From positions 1 to 64,000 of the forward strand of contig JAHIVT010000138.1 of the NCBI GenBank assembly GCA_018816555.1: a stretch of DNA of 64,000 bases, written 5' to 3'. A program made the position numbers and the translations under genes. The notes beneath the pieces are model-generated. The model was not told where the DNA came from, made no database searches, and worked only from the letters and a program-made list of their open reading frames with translations. Below are positions 53,136 to 63,742 of this stretch, piece after piece. This stretch comes from Pseudomonadota bacterium. Lineage in GTDB: Bacteria > Desulfobacterota > Desulfobulbia > Desulfobulbales > SURF-16. Position 1 is the stretch's first letter, and each line of letters starts with the position of its first letter.

Positions 53136-53501
53136 ATGGAATGCGAGCGCTTAAACAGGCTTGTACGGTCATGGTATGTGCAGGTACAAGAAGAGTCATT
53201 AGCTCCAGCCAGAATGGTTGAGTTTATGGAAAAACATCTCAAGGGATGTGGAGCATGTCTTGCTGATCCTGATGTCCGTGCCGAAGTGAAAAAGATTACA
53301 GAGATTGTTCTTCCTCCTTCCAAGATGGTTAAAGCCGTCAGGGAGGACGACGATGAGGAAGCCGTCGATGATTCTCCTTCACCCTACTATGCCGCGGAAG
53401 ATGAGGATGAATTGTCAGTCGGCGATGGGGAGGATGTAGAAGAGGATGAGGAAGAGGATGAATTTATCCCTTCCATGGTTGACGATGACGATGATTTGTA
53501 A
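53136..53501 (+). CDS. Conserved hypothetical protein with CxxC and acidic tail
   Basis: This 121-residue protein has two parts. The N-terminal half (MECERLNRLVRSWYVQVQEE, then KHLKGCGACLADPDV) is helical and contains a C-x2-C pair in a zinc-finger-like turn (GCGAC). It recalls the zinc-anchored helices of anti-sigma or putative-zinc-finger proteins but is not a clear member. The C-terminal half is extremely acidic (long Glu/Asp runs to the end). The start at 53136 was chosen for its GGAG site 11 bases upstream; the longer frame from 53061 lacks one. A strong terminator follows. Function unknown; a small regulatory or binding protein is only a guess. Confidence 0.7.
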   Translation: MECERLNRLVRSWYVQVQEESLAPARMVEFMEKHLKGCGACLADPDVRAEVKKITEIVLPPSKMVKAVREDDDEEAVDDSPSPYYAAEDEDELSVGDGEDVEEDEEEDEFIPSMVDDDDDL

Positions 53502-53611
53502 TTCCAAGTGATCCGTCTTGTTGATCAAGATTGTTTTTCAGGAGAAATAAGCGGCATCCGGTTTCTTTGCTGATATTCTGCATGAGAAAACGTAATACCG
53601 CCAGCAAGTTG

Positions 53612-53653
53612 GGCTGCAACCTTATTTCGTTTATTCAGGTTGCAGCCTTTTTT
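53612..53653 (+). terminator. Intrinsic terminator after the acidic-tail protein gene
   Basis: An 11-base inverted repeat (53612-53622 with 53637-53647), GC-rich, with a 14-base loop, followed by six T. It lies about 110 bases after the stop. Confidence 0.85.
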
Positions 53654-53740
53654 CTTGGTCGTCTCAGTTGCAGCGTCCCACAGGTGGTAAACGGTTCTTT
53701 CCTCTGAGGCAATGATTGCAAATGAATCATTGCCTTCAGC

Positions 53741-54595
53741 CTATTTTTTCTTAAATATCTTGTAGATTGAAGAAAAATCTTCCTGGCCAATCCCATCGGC
53801 AAACGCCTTTGCATAGAGCTCTTTGACCATGGCTCCGGTAAAAAGTGGTTTTTTCTCGCTGTAGGCCAAATCCATCAGGCAGTGCAGGTCTTTGTAGATG
53901 AGGGCATTGGAGAAGTGGGTTGAAAAATCTTCCTCCAGAAGTTTTGTTTTTTTGGCGTTGAGGACGAGGGAGTTGCCTCCGCCGACTGACAAGATTTCAA
54001 TAACATCCTTTTTGTCCATGCCAACGTGTTCTGCAAAGGAGACTGCCTCGGCAATAGTTGCCATGAAACTTCCCAGCGTGAGATTGTTAATGAGTTTCAT
54101 TTTTGTGGCGAGCGCCGGTTTTTCAAGAAAGAATATATTTTTTCCAATATCTTCCAGAACAGGCTTGATCTTTTTATAGGCAGAAGGGTCACCGCTGACA
54201 AGTACCGTTAAATTTCCCTGGGAGGCAGGGACAACGCTGCCCAATACGGGCGATTCCAGATAGAAGGCACCAGCCTCCTTGCATATGGTGTGAAAAGAGA
54301 CAACGTCGGTAAAATGGTTGGTTGTCAGATCTATGATAATTTTACCGGTTGTATTTGCGGCAAGCAGGCCTTGCTCGCCAGTGAGAACATTGCGTACGGC
54401 ATGACTGTCAAAAAGGCATAAAAACAGAATGTCAGCTTGTTCGGCAACGGCCCTGGGCGAATCAACTTCACTGCATTTTAGTCCTTCGGTCTTGCCGGCA
54501 CTTCTATTCCAGACGATAAGGGTGTGTTCACGTTCAACAAGTCTTCCGGCTATTGCTTTGCCAAGATGGCCGAGTCCGATAAATCCTGCTTTCAT
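53741..54595 (-). CDS. NAD(P)-dependent oxidoreductase, 3-hydroxyisobutyrate dehydrogenase family
   Basis: This beta-hydroxyacid dehydrogenase (284 residues) has the Rossmann motif GLGHLG at residues 7-12, the substrate-binding segment PVLGSVVPASQGNLTVLVSG and the catalytic lysine in ATKMKLINNLTLG. The sequence is nearer to glyoxylate/succinic-semialdehyde reductase-type members than to animal 3-hydroxyisobutyrate dehydrogenase, but the substrate is not decided by sequence alone. An 11-base inverted repeat (53707-53717 with 53725-53735) lies just past its stop but has no T-run. It has no obvious partner genes. Confidence 0.88.
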   Translation of the reverse strand: MKAGFIGLGHLGKAIAGRLVEREHTLIVWNRSAGKTEGLKCSEVDSPRAVAEQADILFLCLFDSHAVRNVLTGEQGLLAANTTGKIIIDLTTNHFTDVVSFHTICKEAGAFYLESPVLGSVVPASQGNLTVLVSGDPSAYKKIKPVLEDIGKNIFFLEKPALATKMKLINNLTLGSFMATIAEAVSFAEHVGMDKKDVIEILSVGGGNSLVLNAKKTKLLEEDFSTHFSNALIYKDLHCLMDLAYSEKKPLFTGAMVKELYAKAFADGIGQEDFSSIYKIFKKK

Positions 54596-54793
54596 TTTGG
54601 CTATCCTCCCTTCTGTCTCGTATTAAATTGTTTGCCGATTTACAGTTATTGCAAATGCGGGCAAAGGCGTGTGTTCGATTTATTCTAGCATCTTTTTTGT
54701 TAGGGGTGGCGTAAATAATGATGAAAAGAGAAGGGGAGATGATGCAAAAGTTCCGTTTTCTAACTCCGGATCTGCGTATGGGTGGGTGAACAA

Positions 54794-54829
54794 AAAAAAG
54801 CCGCAACCCTTGAGGATTGCGGCTTTTTT
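54794..54829 (-). terminator. Intrinsic terminator of tRNA-Met
   Basis: A 13-base inverted repeat (54794-54806 with 54817-54829) with A- and T-runs on either side, so it can work in both directions. On the minus strand it begins 7 bases after the encoded CCA of tRNA-Met. Confidence 0.88.
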
Positions 54830-54836
54830 AATTACT

Positions 54837-54913
54837 TGGTGGCGATGCAGGGAATTGAACCCCGGACACTACGGATATGAGCCGTATGCTCTAACCATCT
54901 GAGCTACATCGCC
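54837..54913 (-). tRNA. tRNA-Met (anticodon CAT), probably elongator
   Basis: The minus strand gives a complete 77-base cloverleaf with encoded CCA: acceptor GGCGATG/CATCGCC, D stem GCTC/GAGC, anticodon arm TACGG-CTCATAT-CCGTA and T arm CGGGG-TTCAATT-CCCTG. The fully paired first acceptor position and the stem lacking three consecutive G-C pairs at its base argue against initiator tRNA. The anticodon alone cannot exclude tRNA-Ile2 (lysidine-modified). Confidence 0.93.
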
Positions 54914-54952
54914 GTATTCTGTACCCGCCTTCTTCCTAGGCGTATATAGAAA

Positions 54953-54984
54953 AGTGTTACCATCTGAAAACAGATGGTAACACT
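54953..54984. other. Hairpin between tRNA-Met and groEL
   Basis: A perfect 14-base inverted repeat (54953-54966 with 54971-54984) with loop AAAA. On the minus strand it is followed by only a short T-run (TTTC), so it may be a backup groEL terminator or an mRNA 3' stabiliser. Confidence 0.6.
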
Positions 54985-54989
54985 CAAAA

Positions 54990-55042
54990 AAAACAAGACA
55001 ATGTGGAGAACCATGTATATGGTAAATTTTCTTCACATTGTC
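54990..55042 (-). terminator. Intrinsic terminator of groES-groEL
   Basis: A 14-base stem (54997-55010 with 55029-55042, one G-U pair) with an 18-base loop. On the minus strand it is followed by a TTGTTTTTTT tract. It starts 21 bases after the groEL stop. Confidence 0.75.
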
Positions 55043-55062
55043 AATAAAAAATGAACAGCGGA

Positions 55063-56799
<1,737 letters not shown>

Positions 56800-56840
56800 T
56801 TAATTATCAACAGGTAAGTCGTGGTAAATGCAAAACGGTT

Positions 56841-57131
56841 TTATTTCTCAATCACGCCAAGGATATCATCCTCACGCATGATCAGATGGTCGACGCCTTC
56901 AACTTTTATGTCAGTTCCGCCATATTTGCTGAACAGGACGAAGTCGCCTTTTTTCACTTCCAGGGCTACTCGCTCGCCTTTGTCATTCAGTTTACCAGAA
57001 CCGACAGCAATTACTTCGCCTTCCACCGGTTTTTCCTTGGCGCTGTCAGGAATGATAATACCTCCGGCAGTTTTTGTTTCACTCTCAAGTCTTTTGACCA
57101 GAATACGATCATTCAATGGACGAATTTTCAT
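56841..57131 (-). CDS. groS: Co-chaperonin GroES
   Basis: GroES caps the GroEL chamber. It starts [16 protein letters not shown] and includes the mobile loop ([20 protein letters not shown]) and roof ([15 protein letters not shown]). 96 residues is standard. A GGAGG site precedes the ATG. No CIRCE inverted repeat is present upstream, so HrcA control is not supported; I also could not place a clear sigma-32 promoter. Confidence 0.98.
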   Translation of the reverse strand: MKIRPLNDRILVKRLESETKTAGGIIIPDSAKEKPVEGEVIAVGSGKLNDKGERVALEVKKGDFVLFSKYGGTDIKVEGVDHLIMREDDILGVIEK

Positions 57132-57292
57132 CTAAAACCTCCGTGCTAAATAGATTGATTTAAAATTTTTGATAACCCGGGAAAAAAGCTCCGGTCATAC
57201 ATCTGGCAACTGCAGGTATGCCGGATATCGTCAAGCCGCAACCTGATAAAGTCCTGCTGTAAAATGAAAGGACCGGTAAGGACTTCTACGAA

Positions 57293-57333
57293 AACTAGGA
57301 AATCGGACCTGGTATTGGGCCAATTTCCTAGTT
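57293..57333 (-). terminator. Probable terminator between ilvE and groES
   Basis: A perfect 11-base inverted repeat (57293-57303 with 57323-57333), 19-base loop, and TTTT on the minus-strand exit side, 54 bases past the ilvE stop. As it lies 160 bases upstream of groES, an operator role is an alternative. Confidence 0.55.
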
Positions 57334-57387
57334 GGGCAAACAATAGTGACGGGTATTTCAAAAATCAAGAGAGGGGGAGAAAAAAAA

Positions 57388-58455
57388 TTACAGCTTTACA
57401 ACCCAGCCATGGGATTCTGGTTGCCGCCCGTGTTGGATGTCCTGCAGTTCCGTGAAAAGCCGCTGGGCAATGTCGCCGGTCTTGCCGTTATTTACCGAAC
57501 AGGTGTTGCCCTTGTAAAAAAGGGAGCCGACCGGTGAAATGACAGCAGCGGTGCCCGTGCCAAAGACTTCGTGCAGCTGTCCGTTTGCGCTGGCGGTAAA
57601 AACTTCGTCAATGGTGATGGGGCGTTCCACAACATGACGGCCCCAGTCGTTGAGAAGCTGTATAACCGAATCCCTGGTGATGCCGGCGAGAATGCTGCCG
57701 CCGAGAGGCGGGGTGATGATCTCGTCACCAATGACAAAAAAGATGTTCATGGTGCCGACTTCTTCGATATATTTCCGGTGGACCGCGTCCAGCCAGAGGA
57801 CCTGGGTGAAACCCTGCTCCTGGGCCTCGACCGCCGCCGTGATGCTTGCCGCGTAATTGCCGGCGGTTTTTGCCGTGCCGACTCCCCCCGGCACCGCCCT
57901 GACGTATTTGTCGGTTACAAAAATCTTTACCGGGTTAAACCCTTCGGGGTAATATGCACCCACCGGTGTCAGGATGATAAAAAAGAGGTATTTTTTTGCG
58001 GGACGAACGCCAAGCCCCGCCTCCGTGGCAATCATGGTGGGACGGATATAGAGCGAGGCGCCCCTGGCATCCGGGACCCAGTCCTGTTCGGTTTGCAATA
58101 AGGTTTGCAGGCAGTCAAATACCTCGTCAACATCAAAGGTCGGCATGCACATGCGGGTGGCTGACATATTCATGCGGCCCAGGTTGTCCTTGGGGCGGAA
58201 AAGAAAAATATCATTGTCAGCACCCCGGTAGGCCTTGAGCCCCTCAAAGATCGCCTGGCCGTAATGGAAGACCATGGCGGCGGGATCGAAGGAGAAATTC
58301 TGGTAGCGGGTAATCCTGGCATCATGCCATCCCGGTCCCTTGTCATACTCCATGACAAACATATGATCGGTAAACAGGGAGCCAAAGCCCAGAGATTCCC
58401 CTTGGGGCTTTGGCTTGAGCTGGGCTTCGGGCACTGTTTCAATTGAAATTTTCAT
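57388..58455 (-). CDS. ilvE: Branched-chain amino acid aminotransferase
   Basis: This PLP enzyme (fold type IV) interconverts branched-chain amino acids and 2-oxo acids. The PLP lysine is K196 in GTAKTAGNYAAS. The conserved segments FHYGQAIFEGLKAYRG and YIEEVGTMNIFFV are present. At 355 residues it belongs to the longer, eukaryote-like/BCAT II type rather than the about 309-residue E. coli form. The start at 58455 (MKISIETVPE) is chosen for its AGGAG site; a longer frame to 58506 has none. Confidence 0.95.
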   Translation of the reverse strand: MKISIETVPEAQLKPKPQGESLGFGSLFTDHMFVMEYDKGPGWHDARITRYQNFSFDPAAMVFHYGQAIFEGLKAYRGADNDIFLFRPKDNLGRMNMSATRMCMPTFDVDEVFDCLQTLLQTEQDWVPDARGASLYIRPTMIATEAGLGVRPAKKYLFFIILTPVGAYYPEGFNPVKIFVTDKYVRAVPGGVGTAKTAGNYAASITAAVEAQEQGFTQVLWLDAVHRKYIEEVGTMNIFFVIGDEIITPPLGGSILAGITRDSVIQLLNDWGRHVVERPITIDEVFTASANGQLHEVFGTGTAAVISPVGSLFYKGNTCSVNNGKTGDIAQRLFTELQDIQHGRQPESHGWVVKL

Positions 58456-58828
58456 AAAAAACTCCTGAGGAAAGACGGAAATCTTTGTGGCGGGGAGCAA
58501 TGACAAATCTGCCGTCCCTGAAGATTGATGGCTTCGTAATTATGCCCCTTGATGGTGGAAAGTCCCGGTAGGCGAATTCCCATGACGATAAAACAGGAAT
58601 TTTATGCACTGTAAGGCTGTGGAAAGGGTTTTCACGAGACAATCAATATTCCTCTGCACAAAAAAAATGTTCTAATAGAAATGTCTATTATATTGAATAT
58701 AATATATAGTACAGCGTTATTTGAGCATCAATTTACTTGCGCAAATCATAGCAAAAGATCTTTTAATATAGCTGATTCTCTCAGCCTTTGAAACAACTTA
58801 TTTTCATATTTCCGGACAAGAATGACAC
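58456..58828. other. Divergent intergenic region between ilvE and the AI-2E-family gene
   Basis: This 373-base AT-rich region should hold both promoters. Its centre has two overlapping inverted repeats (listed separately). No gene or tRNA is seen. Confidence 0.5.
58673..58703. promoter_or_regulatory. Overlapping inverted repeats, possible operator
   Basis: TAATAGA (58673-58679) pairs with TCTATTA (58684-58690), and ATTATATT (58687-58694) pairs with AATATAAT (58696-58703). Both are perfect and share four bases. The AT-rich sites could bind a dimeric regulator of ilvE or of the membrane protein gene, or simply be part of -10 regions. Confidence 0.4.
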
Positions 58829-59956
58829 ATGAAAAAGCTGCAACCGAGTCCCATAGTTCTGCTTTATTTCCTCTGCCTGTTGCTTCTGGCTACGTATCTT
58901 CTGGGCGTACTTCTGTGGCCGTTTGTTGCAATTATCATTCTTTCTTACCTGCTGGCCACGATTTTTGATCCGATTTATCTTTTTCTCAACAGGAAACTTT
59001 CCGCGGAGTTTTCCTCGCTCGTTACCTGTGCACTGATTGTGCTGCTCATATTCGTGCCGATTATCTTTTTAGTCGGTTCCCTGTCAACTGAGGCCTATGC
59101 TCTCTTTCAAATGACAAAAGGGACCAACTGGCCAGTAAAATTCAGCGAATTTATTGAAGGGAATGCTTTTCTGGGCAGGTTCAAGGAGCTGCTGGAGGGA
59201 TACGGCATACATCTTGAGCTGGCGCAGTTCGGCAATGAACTGTCGAAGTTCGGCGGCATGATCGCGTTTTTTGTTTATAACCAGGCCAGTTCCTGGGCGG
59301 CCAACATTCTCCAGTTTATTTTTCATTTTTTTATGATGGTTCTCATCATTTTTTTTCTGCTCATCGACAGGGCGCAGTTGGTGAATTATATCATGCGGCT
59401 CTCTCCCCTGCCTGATGAGCATGAGAAACGGCTGATCAGCAAGTTTGAAGAGATCAGTCGGGCCATTCTGATCGGCAACGGCATATGTGGCCTGGTTCAA
59501 GGTGTTGTGGGCGGAGTGGTCTTAGGGTTTTGGGGATTCTCTTCACCGATTATCTGGGGTGTGGCCATGGCAGTGCTCGCCTTTCTGCCTATTGTCGGCA
59601 TCGGCCTTATCCTGTTGCCGGCCGCCCTCATCCTTCTGCTGCAGGGCAATGTGACGCAAGGGCTTTCCATGGTGATATTTTATATGGTGCTTTCTTTTAG
59701 CGTGGAGTACCTGCTGAAGCCGAAGATTGTGGGAGTGACGGTGAAAATGCACACCCTGCTCGTCTTTTTATCCATCATCGGCGGCCTGCAGGTGTTCGGG
59801 GTTATGGGCATTATCTATGGACCGCTTATCGTCACAGGATTTCTGACCCTGGCCGATATCTATATAATGAATTATGATCAATGTGTGAAAAGTACCTCAT
59901 ATTTGACGGAGAGAAGCTCCCGGTCCGATCGGTCGGAGGATGATAAGATTCGCTAA
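58829..59956 (+). CDS. AI-2E family transporter (UPF0118/PerM-like)
   Basis: This inner-membrane protein (375 residues, about eight helices) belongs to the AI-2E exporter family. Typical features: paired N-terminal helices (LLYFLCLLLLATYLLGVLLW), a long amphipathic central part and the C-terminal motif VVGGVVLGFWGFSSPIIWGV. The end of the core reads GLQVFGVMGIIYGPLIVTGF. Members have been linked to autoinducer-2 export, Na+/H+ exchange and membrane stress, so a substrate cannot be given. The polar C-terminal tail is rich in Ser/Arg/Asp. A short inverted repeat follows (59973-59979 with 59987-59993) without a T-run. Confidence 0.88.
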   Translation: MKKLQPSPIVLLYFLCLLLLATYLLGVLLWPFVAIIILSYLLATIFDPIYLFLNRKLSAEFSSLVTCALIVLLIFVPIIFLVGSLSTEAYALFQMTKGTNWPVKFSEFIEGNAFLGRFKELLEGYGIHLELAQFGNELSKFGGMIAFFVYNQASSWAANILQFIFHFFMMVLIIFFLLIDRAQLVNYIMRLSPLPDEHEKRLISKFEEISRAILIGNGICGLVQGVVGGVVLGFWGFSSPIIWGVAMAVLAFLPIVGIGLILLPAALILLLQGNVTQGLSMVIFYMVLSFSVEYLLKPKIVGVTVKMHTLLVFLSIIGGLQVFGVMGIIYGPLIVTGFLTLADIYIMNYDQCVKSTSYLTERSSRSDRSEDDKIR

Positions 59957-60128
59957 GCCGTTGTAAAAAATAACAGTATCATCGCAATACTGTAAACGCT
60001 ATAAGGGGCCGTAAAGAAATGGCTGGAGATGTAATGGTTATTTCGTAGCGGCCTCTCAAGCTGCATCATCTGGCCAGCTTCAAAAGCTTTTTCATTATTA
60101 AGCAGTATGCCTGAGGAAGAATCCTCCT

Positions 60129-63100
60129 ATGAGCTGCAAGCCGATTGACCAGAAATTATATGCGGACCAGGTAGATCAGCTTTATGCGGGTTTGAAAGCG
60201 AGTATGCTGGCCAACCTGCTCAATTCGCTTATTCTTGCCGTCGTTCTTCTCGATGTCAGTTCCCCATTTTCCCTGCTGCTCTGGGTTGCCGCGGTTGTTG
60301 CCATCTCACTCGCTCGGTGTGTTCTGTACAAAATCTATCAGCGTTCCGCCCAGGATCGAGTCATTCAAGCACCCAAGTGGGGTGTGCTGTTCAATGCCGG
60401 TCTGATGATCTCCGGCATTGTCTGGGGATTTGCCGGCATGTATTTTTTCCCGCCCCATTCAACTCCCCATCAGATTTTTATCGCCTTTGTCCTGGGCGGC
60501 ATGGTTGCCGGGGCCTCGGCCTCGACCTCGGCCGTAAAAAACGTTTATTTCCTCTACCTCTTTCCCGTAATTCTTCCTCTCACCTGCAAATTTTTTCTGG
60601 TGGGCGATGAGATCCACACGGCCATGGGCATTATGCTGCTGGTGTACATCCTCGGCTGCGTGCTCCTCTACAGGGAGGTCTTCCGCATCATCCGCAACTC
60701 CTTGCTGGTTGGTTACGAGAATGAGAAGGAAATCAGGGAGCGGCGCAAGGCGGAGAGCGAACTCAAAAAACATCAGGAGAAGCTTGAAAGCATTGTGGAG
60801 GTGCGGACCCTTGAACTGAAGAACAAGAATACCCAGCTTAATGAGGAAATTGCCGAACGTCGCAAAGCTGAAAAACAACTGCGTCTCGAAATGGACAAGC
60901 TTGAGATTGTTACCGAGAACATCGGCGTTGGGCTCTGTATTATCAGCAGAGATTACCGCATCCTCTGGGCCAATAAGATTCTTACGGCTATGTTTGGTAA
61001 TGTGACGGGCGGGTGCTGTTACAAAACATTTAACGGCCAGGAGGATGTCTGCTCTTTTTGCGGGGTGAAAGAGATTTTCGGCACAGGCGTGGAGGTGGTG
61101 CGCACAGAAGCGGTGGGCCGAGACAAGGACGGCAATCCGGTCCACTCGGAGATTATTGCCACTCCCCTGTACGATGATCAGGGCAACATTACCTCGGCCC
61201 TTGAGGTTGTGCTGCCGGTCACTGAAAGCAGACGGCGGGAAAAAATTCTCAGCGAGCTTCTCGGCTTGTCGAAAATTCTCAGCAGCACCACGGATCTTCA
61301 GACCATTTACCGTCAGGTAATCAGCCTGGCGCAGGGGCTTCTGCGCTTTGATTTCTCCACAGTATTGATTCTGACCCAGGAAAAGAATGCTCTGGTTCCG
61401 ACGGATACCATAGGCTTTTCTCAGTCAGCGATCGGCACTGTCCTGGAACTCAGGGAACTGGGATTGGCAACCTATGTGGTGCAGGAAAAGAAGCCGGGGG
61501 CAGTGGTCGATTTCAAAACGGAGAAGCGCTTTGCCGTGCCGTCTTTCATAAAGAAGTACACGATATCTTCTGCTCTGAGCGTGCCCATGATGATCGGCGA
61601 TGAGGTGTTCGGTGTATTGATCGGTCATACCCTGCAGCAGAGAAAATTTACCGATGCTGAGGTGTCACTCTATCAGACCATGGCTAATCAGGCCGCGGTG
61701 GCCATTAAAAACGCTATGCATCTGCACTCGCTTGCCGCCTCGGAAAGAAAATTCCGTAGCCTTTTTGACAGCACCCATGACGCCATTATGATTTATGACC
61801 TGGAGGGCGGCCTGATCGGGGTGAACAAGGTTACCTGTGATCGCCTGGGGTATTCCCGCGCGGAACTGTTACAGATGAAACCCGGCCAGTTTGTCGCGCC
61901 GCAGTATGCCGCGCTGGTCCCGGAGCGGATGCAGAAATTAAAAGAGGTAGAGAAGGCAATTTTCGAGACCGCCCATGTCAGCAAAGACGGCTCTGTTGTG
62001 CCCATCGAGCTGAGCCTCCAACGCATTGAATATGAGAACCGGCCGGCGCTGCTGGGAGTGGCCCGGGATATTTCCCAGCGGAAAAAGCGGGAAGAGGAAC
62101 GATTGCGCACCCAGAAGCTTGAGTCAGTCGGCGTTCTTGCCGGAGGAATCGCCCATGACTTCAATAATCTGCTCACCGGTATTCTCGGCAATATCAGCCT
62201 GGCCAAACTATCCGCCGAGGCGGACGGAGCGATCCAGAAGTCACTTGTTGATACGGAAAAAGCGGCCTTACGGGCCCGGGATCTCACCCAGCAGTTGCTG
62301 ACCTTTTCTAAAGGGGGCGCGCCCTTGAAAAGCCCCTCATCCATCGTTGACATTATCAGGGATTCATCAAGTTTTGCCATACGCGGCTCCCGCTCCGTCT
62401 GTGCCTATGATTTTGCCGAGAACCTGTGGTTCATCAATGCCGACAGGGGGCAGATGGCCCAGGTTTTTCAGAATCTTGTCATTAATGCCTCGCAGTCCAT
62501 GCCGGCAGGCGGGGTGATAGAGATCCGGGGGGGCAATGTTGAGCTGCAGAAGGGTGACGTGCCACAGCTGGCGGCAGGGAAATATGTTGAAATAGCGGTG
62601 CAGGACCATGGGACCGGCATCGCGAAAATGCACAAAGAAAAGATATTTGATCCCTATTTTTCCACCAAACAGACCGGCAGCGGCCTGGGGCTTGCCGTGG
62701 TCTATTCAATCGTAAAAAACCATGACGGGCACATCAGTTTGCAGTCGGAAACCGGGCAGGGGACAACGTTCACCCTGTTTCTCCCCGCTATTCTCCCTGA
62801 AAAACAAGAGGAAGAGCCGGTTGATGACAAGGTATTTGCCGGCCGGGGCAAAGTGCTGTTCATGGATGATGAAGAACTCATCCGGGATGTTGCGGCGCAG
62901 ATTCTGCTGAAATTAGGCTTTGAACCTCATCTCGCCGGTGATGGCAGCGAAGCGCTCGATCTGTATATAAAAGCCTGGAAAGAGGGGGAACCCTTTGCTG
63001 TCGTGATTATGGATCTGACGATTCCGGGGGGGATGGGTGGCCGGGAGGCCATGGAAAAACTGCTGGCAATCGACCCTGCTGTCAAGGCCATTGTCTCAAG

Positions 63101-63227
63101 TGGCTATGCCAATGATCCCATCATGGCAAATTATGCACAATTCGGCTTTAAAGGGGTTGTGCCCAAACCATTTACCGTTCCGCAGCTGAGCAGGGTTCTC
63201 CATCAGGTGCTGGGCATTTCTGTCTGA
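60129..63227 (+). CDS. Hybrid sensor histidine kinase with PAS-GAF-PAS sensory modules and receiver domain
   Basis: The 1032-residue protein starts with six or so transmembrane helices (about residues 25-185), followed by a coiled coil (about 195-255; ERRKAESELKKHQEKLESIV) and a first PAS domain (about 256-370). That PAS domain carries a cysteine-rich insert (GCCYKTFNGQEDVCSFCG), possibly a metal or redox site. A GAF domain (about 390-540) and a second PAS domain (about 545-660) follow. The histidine kinase core has phosphoacceptor H676 in GGIAHDFNNLLTG and an ATPase domain with N box QVFQNLVINAS and G box GSGLGLAVVYSIV. A C-terminal receiver has acceptor D962 in VVIMDLTIPG. No response-regulator gene is adjacent, so the output is unknown. 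Confidence 0.92.
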   Translation: MSCKPIDQKLYADQVDQLYAGLKASMLANLLNSLILAVVLLDVSSPFSLLLWVAAVVAISLARCVLYKIYQRSAQDRVIQAPKWGVLFNAGLMISGIVWGFAGMYFFPPHSTPHQIFIAFVLGGMVAGASASTSAVKNVYFLYLFPVILPLTCKFFLVGDEIHTAMGIMLLVYILGCVLLYREVFRIIRNSLLVGYENEKEIRERRKAESELKKHQEKLESIVEVRTLELKNKNTQLNEEIAERRKAEKQLRLEMDKLEIVTENIGVGLCIISRDYRILWANKILTAMFGNVTGGCCYKTFNGQEDVCSFCGVKEIFGTGVEVVRTEAVGRDKDGNPVHSEIIATPLYDDQGNITSALEVVLPVTESRRREKILSELLGLSKILSSTTDLQTIYRQVISLAQGLLRFDFSTVLILTQEKNALVPTDTIGFSQSAIGTVLELRELGLATYVVQEKKPGAVVDFKTEKRFAVPSFIKKYTISSALSVPMMIGDEVFGVLIGHTLQQRKFTDAEVSLYQTMANQAAVAIKNAMHLHSLAASERKFRSLFDSTHDAIMIYDLEGGLIGVNKVTCDRLGYSRAELLQMKPGQFVAPQYAALVPERMQKLKEVEKAIFETAHVSKDGSVVPIELSLQRIEYENRPALLGVARDISQRKKREEERLRTQKLESVGVLAGGIAHDFNNLLTGILGNISLAKLSAEADGAIQKSLVDTEKAALRARDLTQQLLTFSKGGAPLKSPSSIVDIIRDSSSFAIRGSRSVCAYDFAENLWFINADRGQMAQVFQNLVINASQSMPAGGVIEIRGGNVELQKGDVPQLAAGKYVEIAVQDHGTGIAKMHKEKIFDPYFSTKQTGSGLGLAVVYSIVKNHDGHISLQSETGQGTTFTLFLPAILPEKQEEEPVDDKVFAGRGKVLFMDDEELIRDVAAQILLKLGFEPHLAGDGSEALDLYIKAWKEGEPFAVVIMDLTIPGGMGGREAMEKLLAIDPAVKAIVSSGYANDPIMANYAQFGFKGVVPKPFTVPQLSRVLHQVLGISV

Positions 63228-63265
63228 ACAAGTCCGTGTTGCCGTGACAGTCCGCCGGCGCATTG

Positions 63266-63688
63266 TTATTCATCGCTCCGGTGGCCTCCTCTGGTCTGCT
63301 TGGTGAGACTGCGACGTTTCTTCGTTTCGAGACGGCGCTTTTTTGCCGCCATCGTCGGCCTGGTCGGGCGTCTGGCCTTTTTTTTCATGGTAGCCAGGCG
63401 GATCAGCCTGGCCAGTCTCTGCAAAGCCTCATCCCTGTTTCTCATCTGGCTGCGGAATTCCTGGGCCTCGATGGTCAGAATGCCGTCCTTGCTTAAGCGG
63501 GAACCGGCCAACAGGCACAGGCGGTTTTTGATCTCCACCGATAATGATGGTGAGTTCTGCACATCGAAGCGCAACTGGACGGCGGTGGCCGAGCGGTTGA
63601 CGTGCTGGCCGCCTGGACCGGATGCGCGGATAAAGGAAAAATGGATTTCCCGCATGGGGATGACCAGGGTGTCGGTGATGAAAAGCAT
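63266..63688 (-). CDS. arfB: Alternative ribosome-rescue factor ArfB (peptidyl-tRNA hydrolase, YaeJ)
   Basis: ArfB frees stalled ribosomes by hydrolysing peptidyl-tRNA. The catalytic GGQ is in RASGPGGQHVNRSATAVQLR (residues about 21-40). The C-terminal basic tail (RRPTRPTMAAKKRRLETKKR), which enters the mRNA channel, is intact. 140 residues is typical. An AGAGGG site supports the start. It converges on the sensor kinase gene with 38 bases between stops. Confidence 0.93.
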   Translation of the reverse strand: MLFITDTLVIPMREIHFSFIRASGPGGQHVNRSATAVQLRFDVQNSPSLSVEIKNRLCLLAGSRLSKDGILTIEAQEFRSQMRNRDEALQRLARLIRLATMKKKARRPTRPTMAAKKRRLETKKRRSLTKQTRGGHRSDE

Positions 63689-63742
63689 GTGATCCCTCTG
63701 TTGCAGCCGGGGTAGCCTACCGTATCACAAAATATCAATGCG

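Noticed and set aside
57132..57160. CIRCE element at groES
   Set aside because: Only one TTTAGCAC-like half overlaps the ribosome-site region; the second half with the 9-base spacing is absent.
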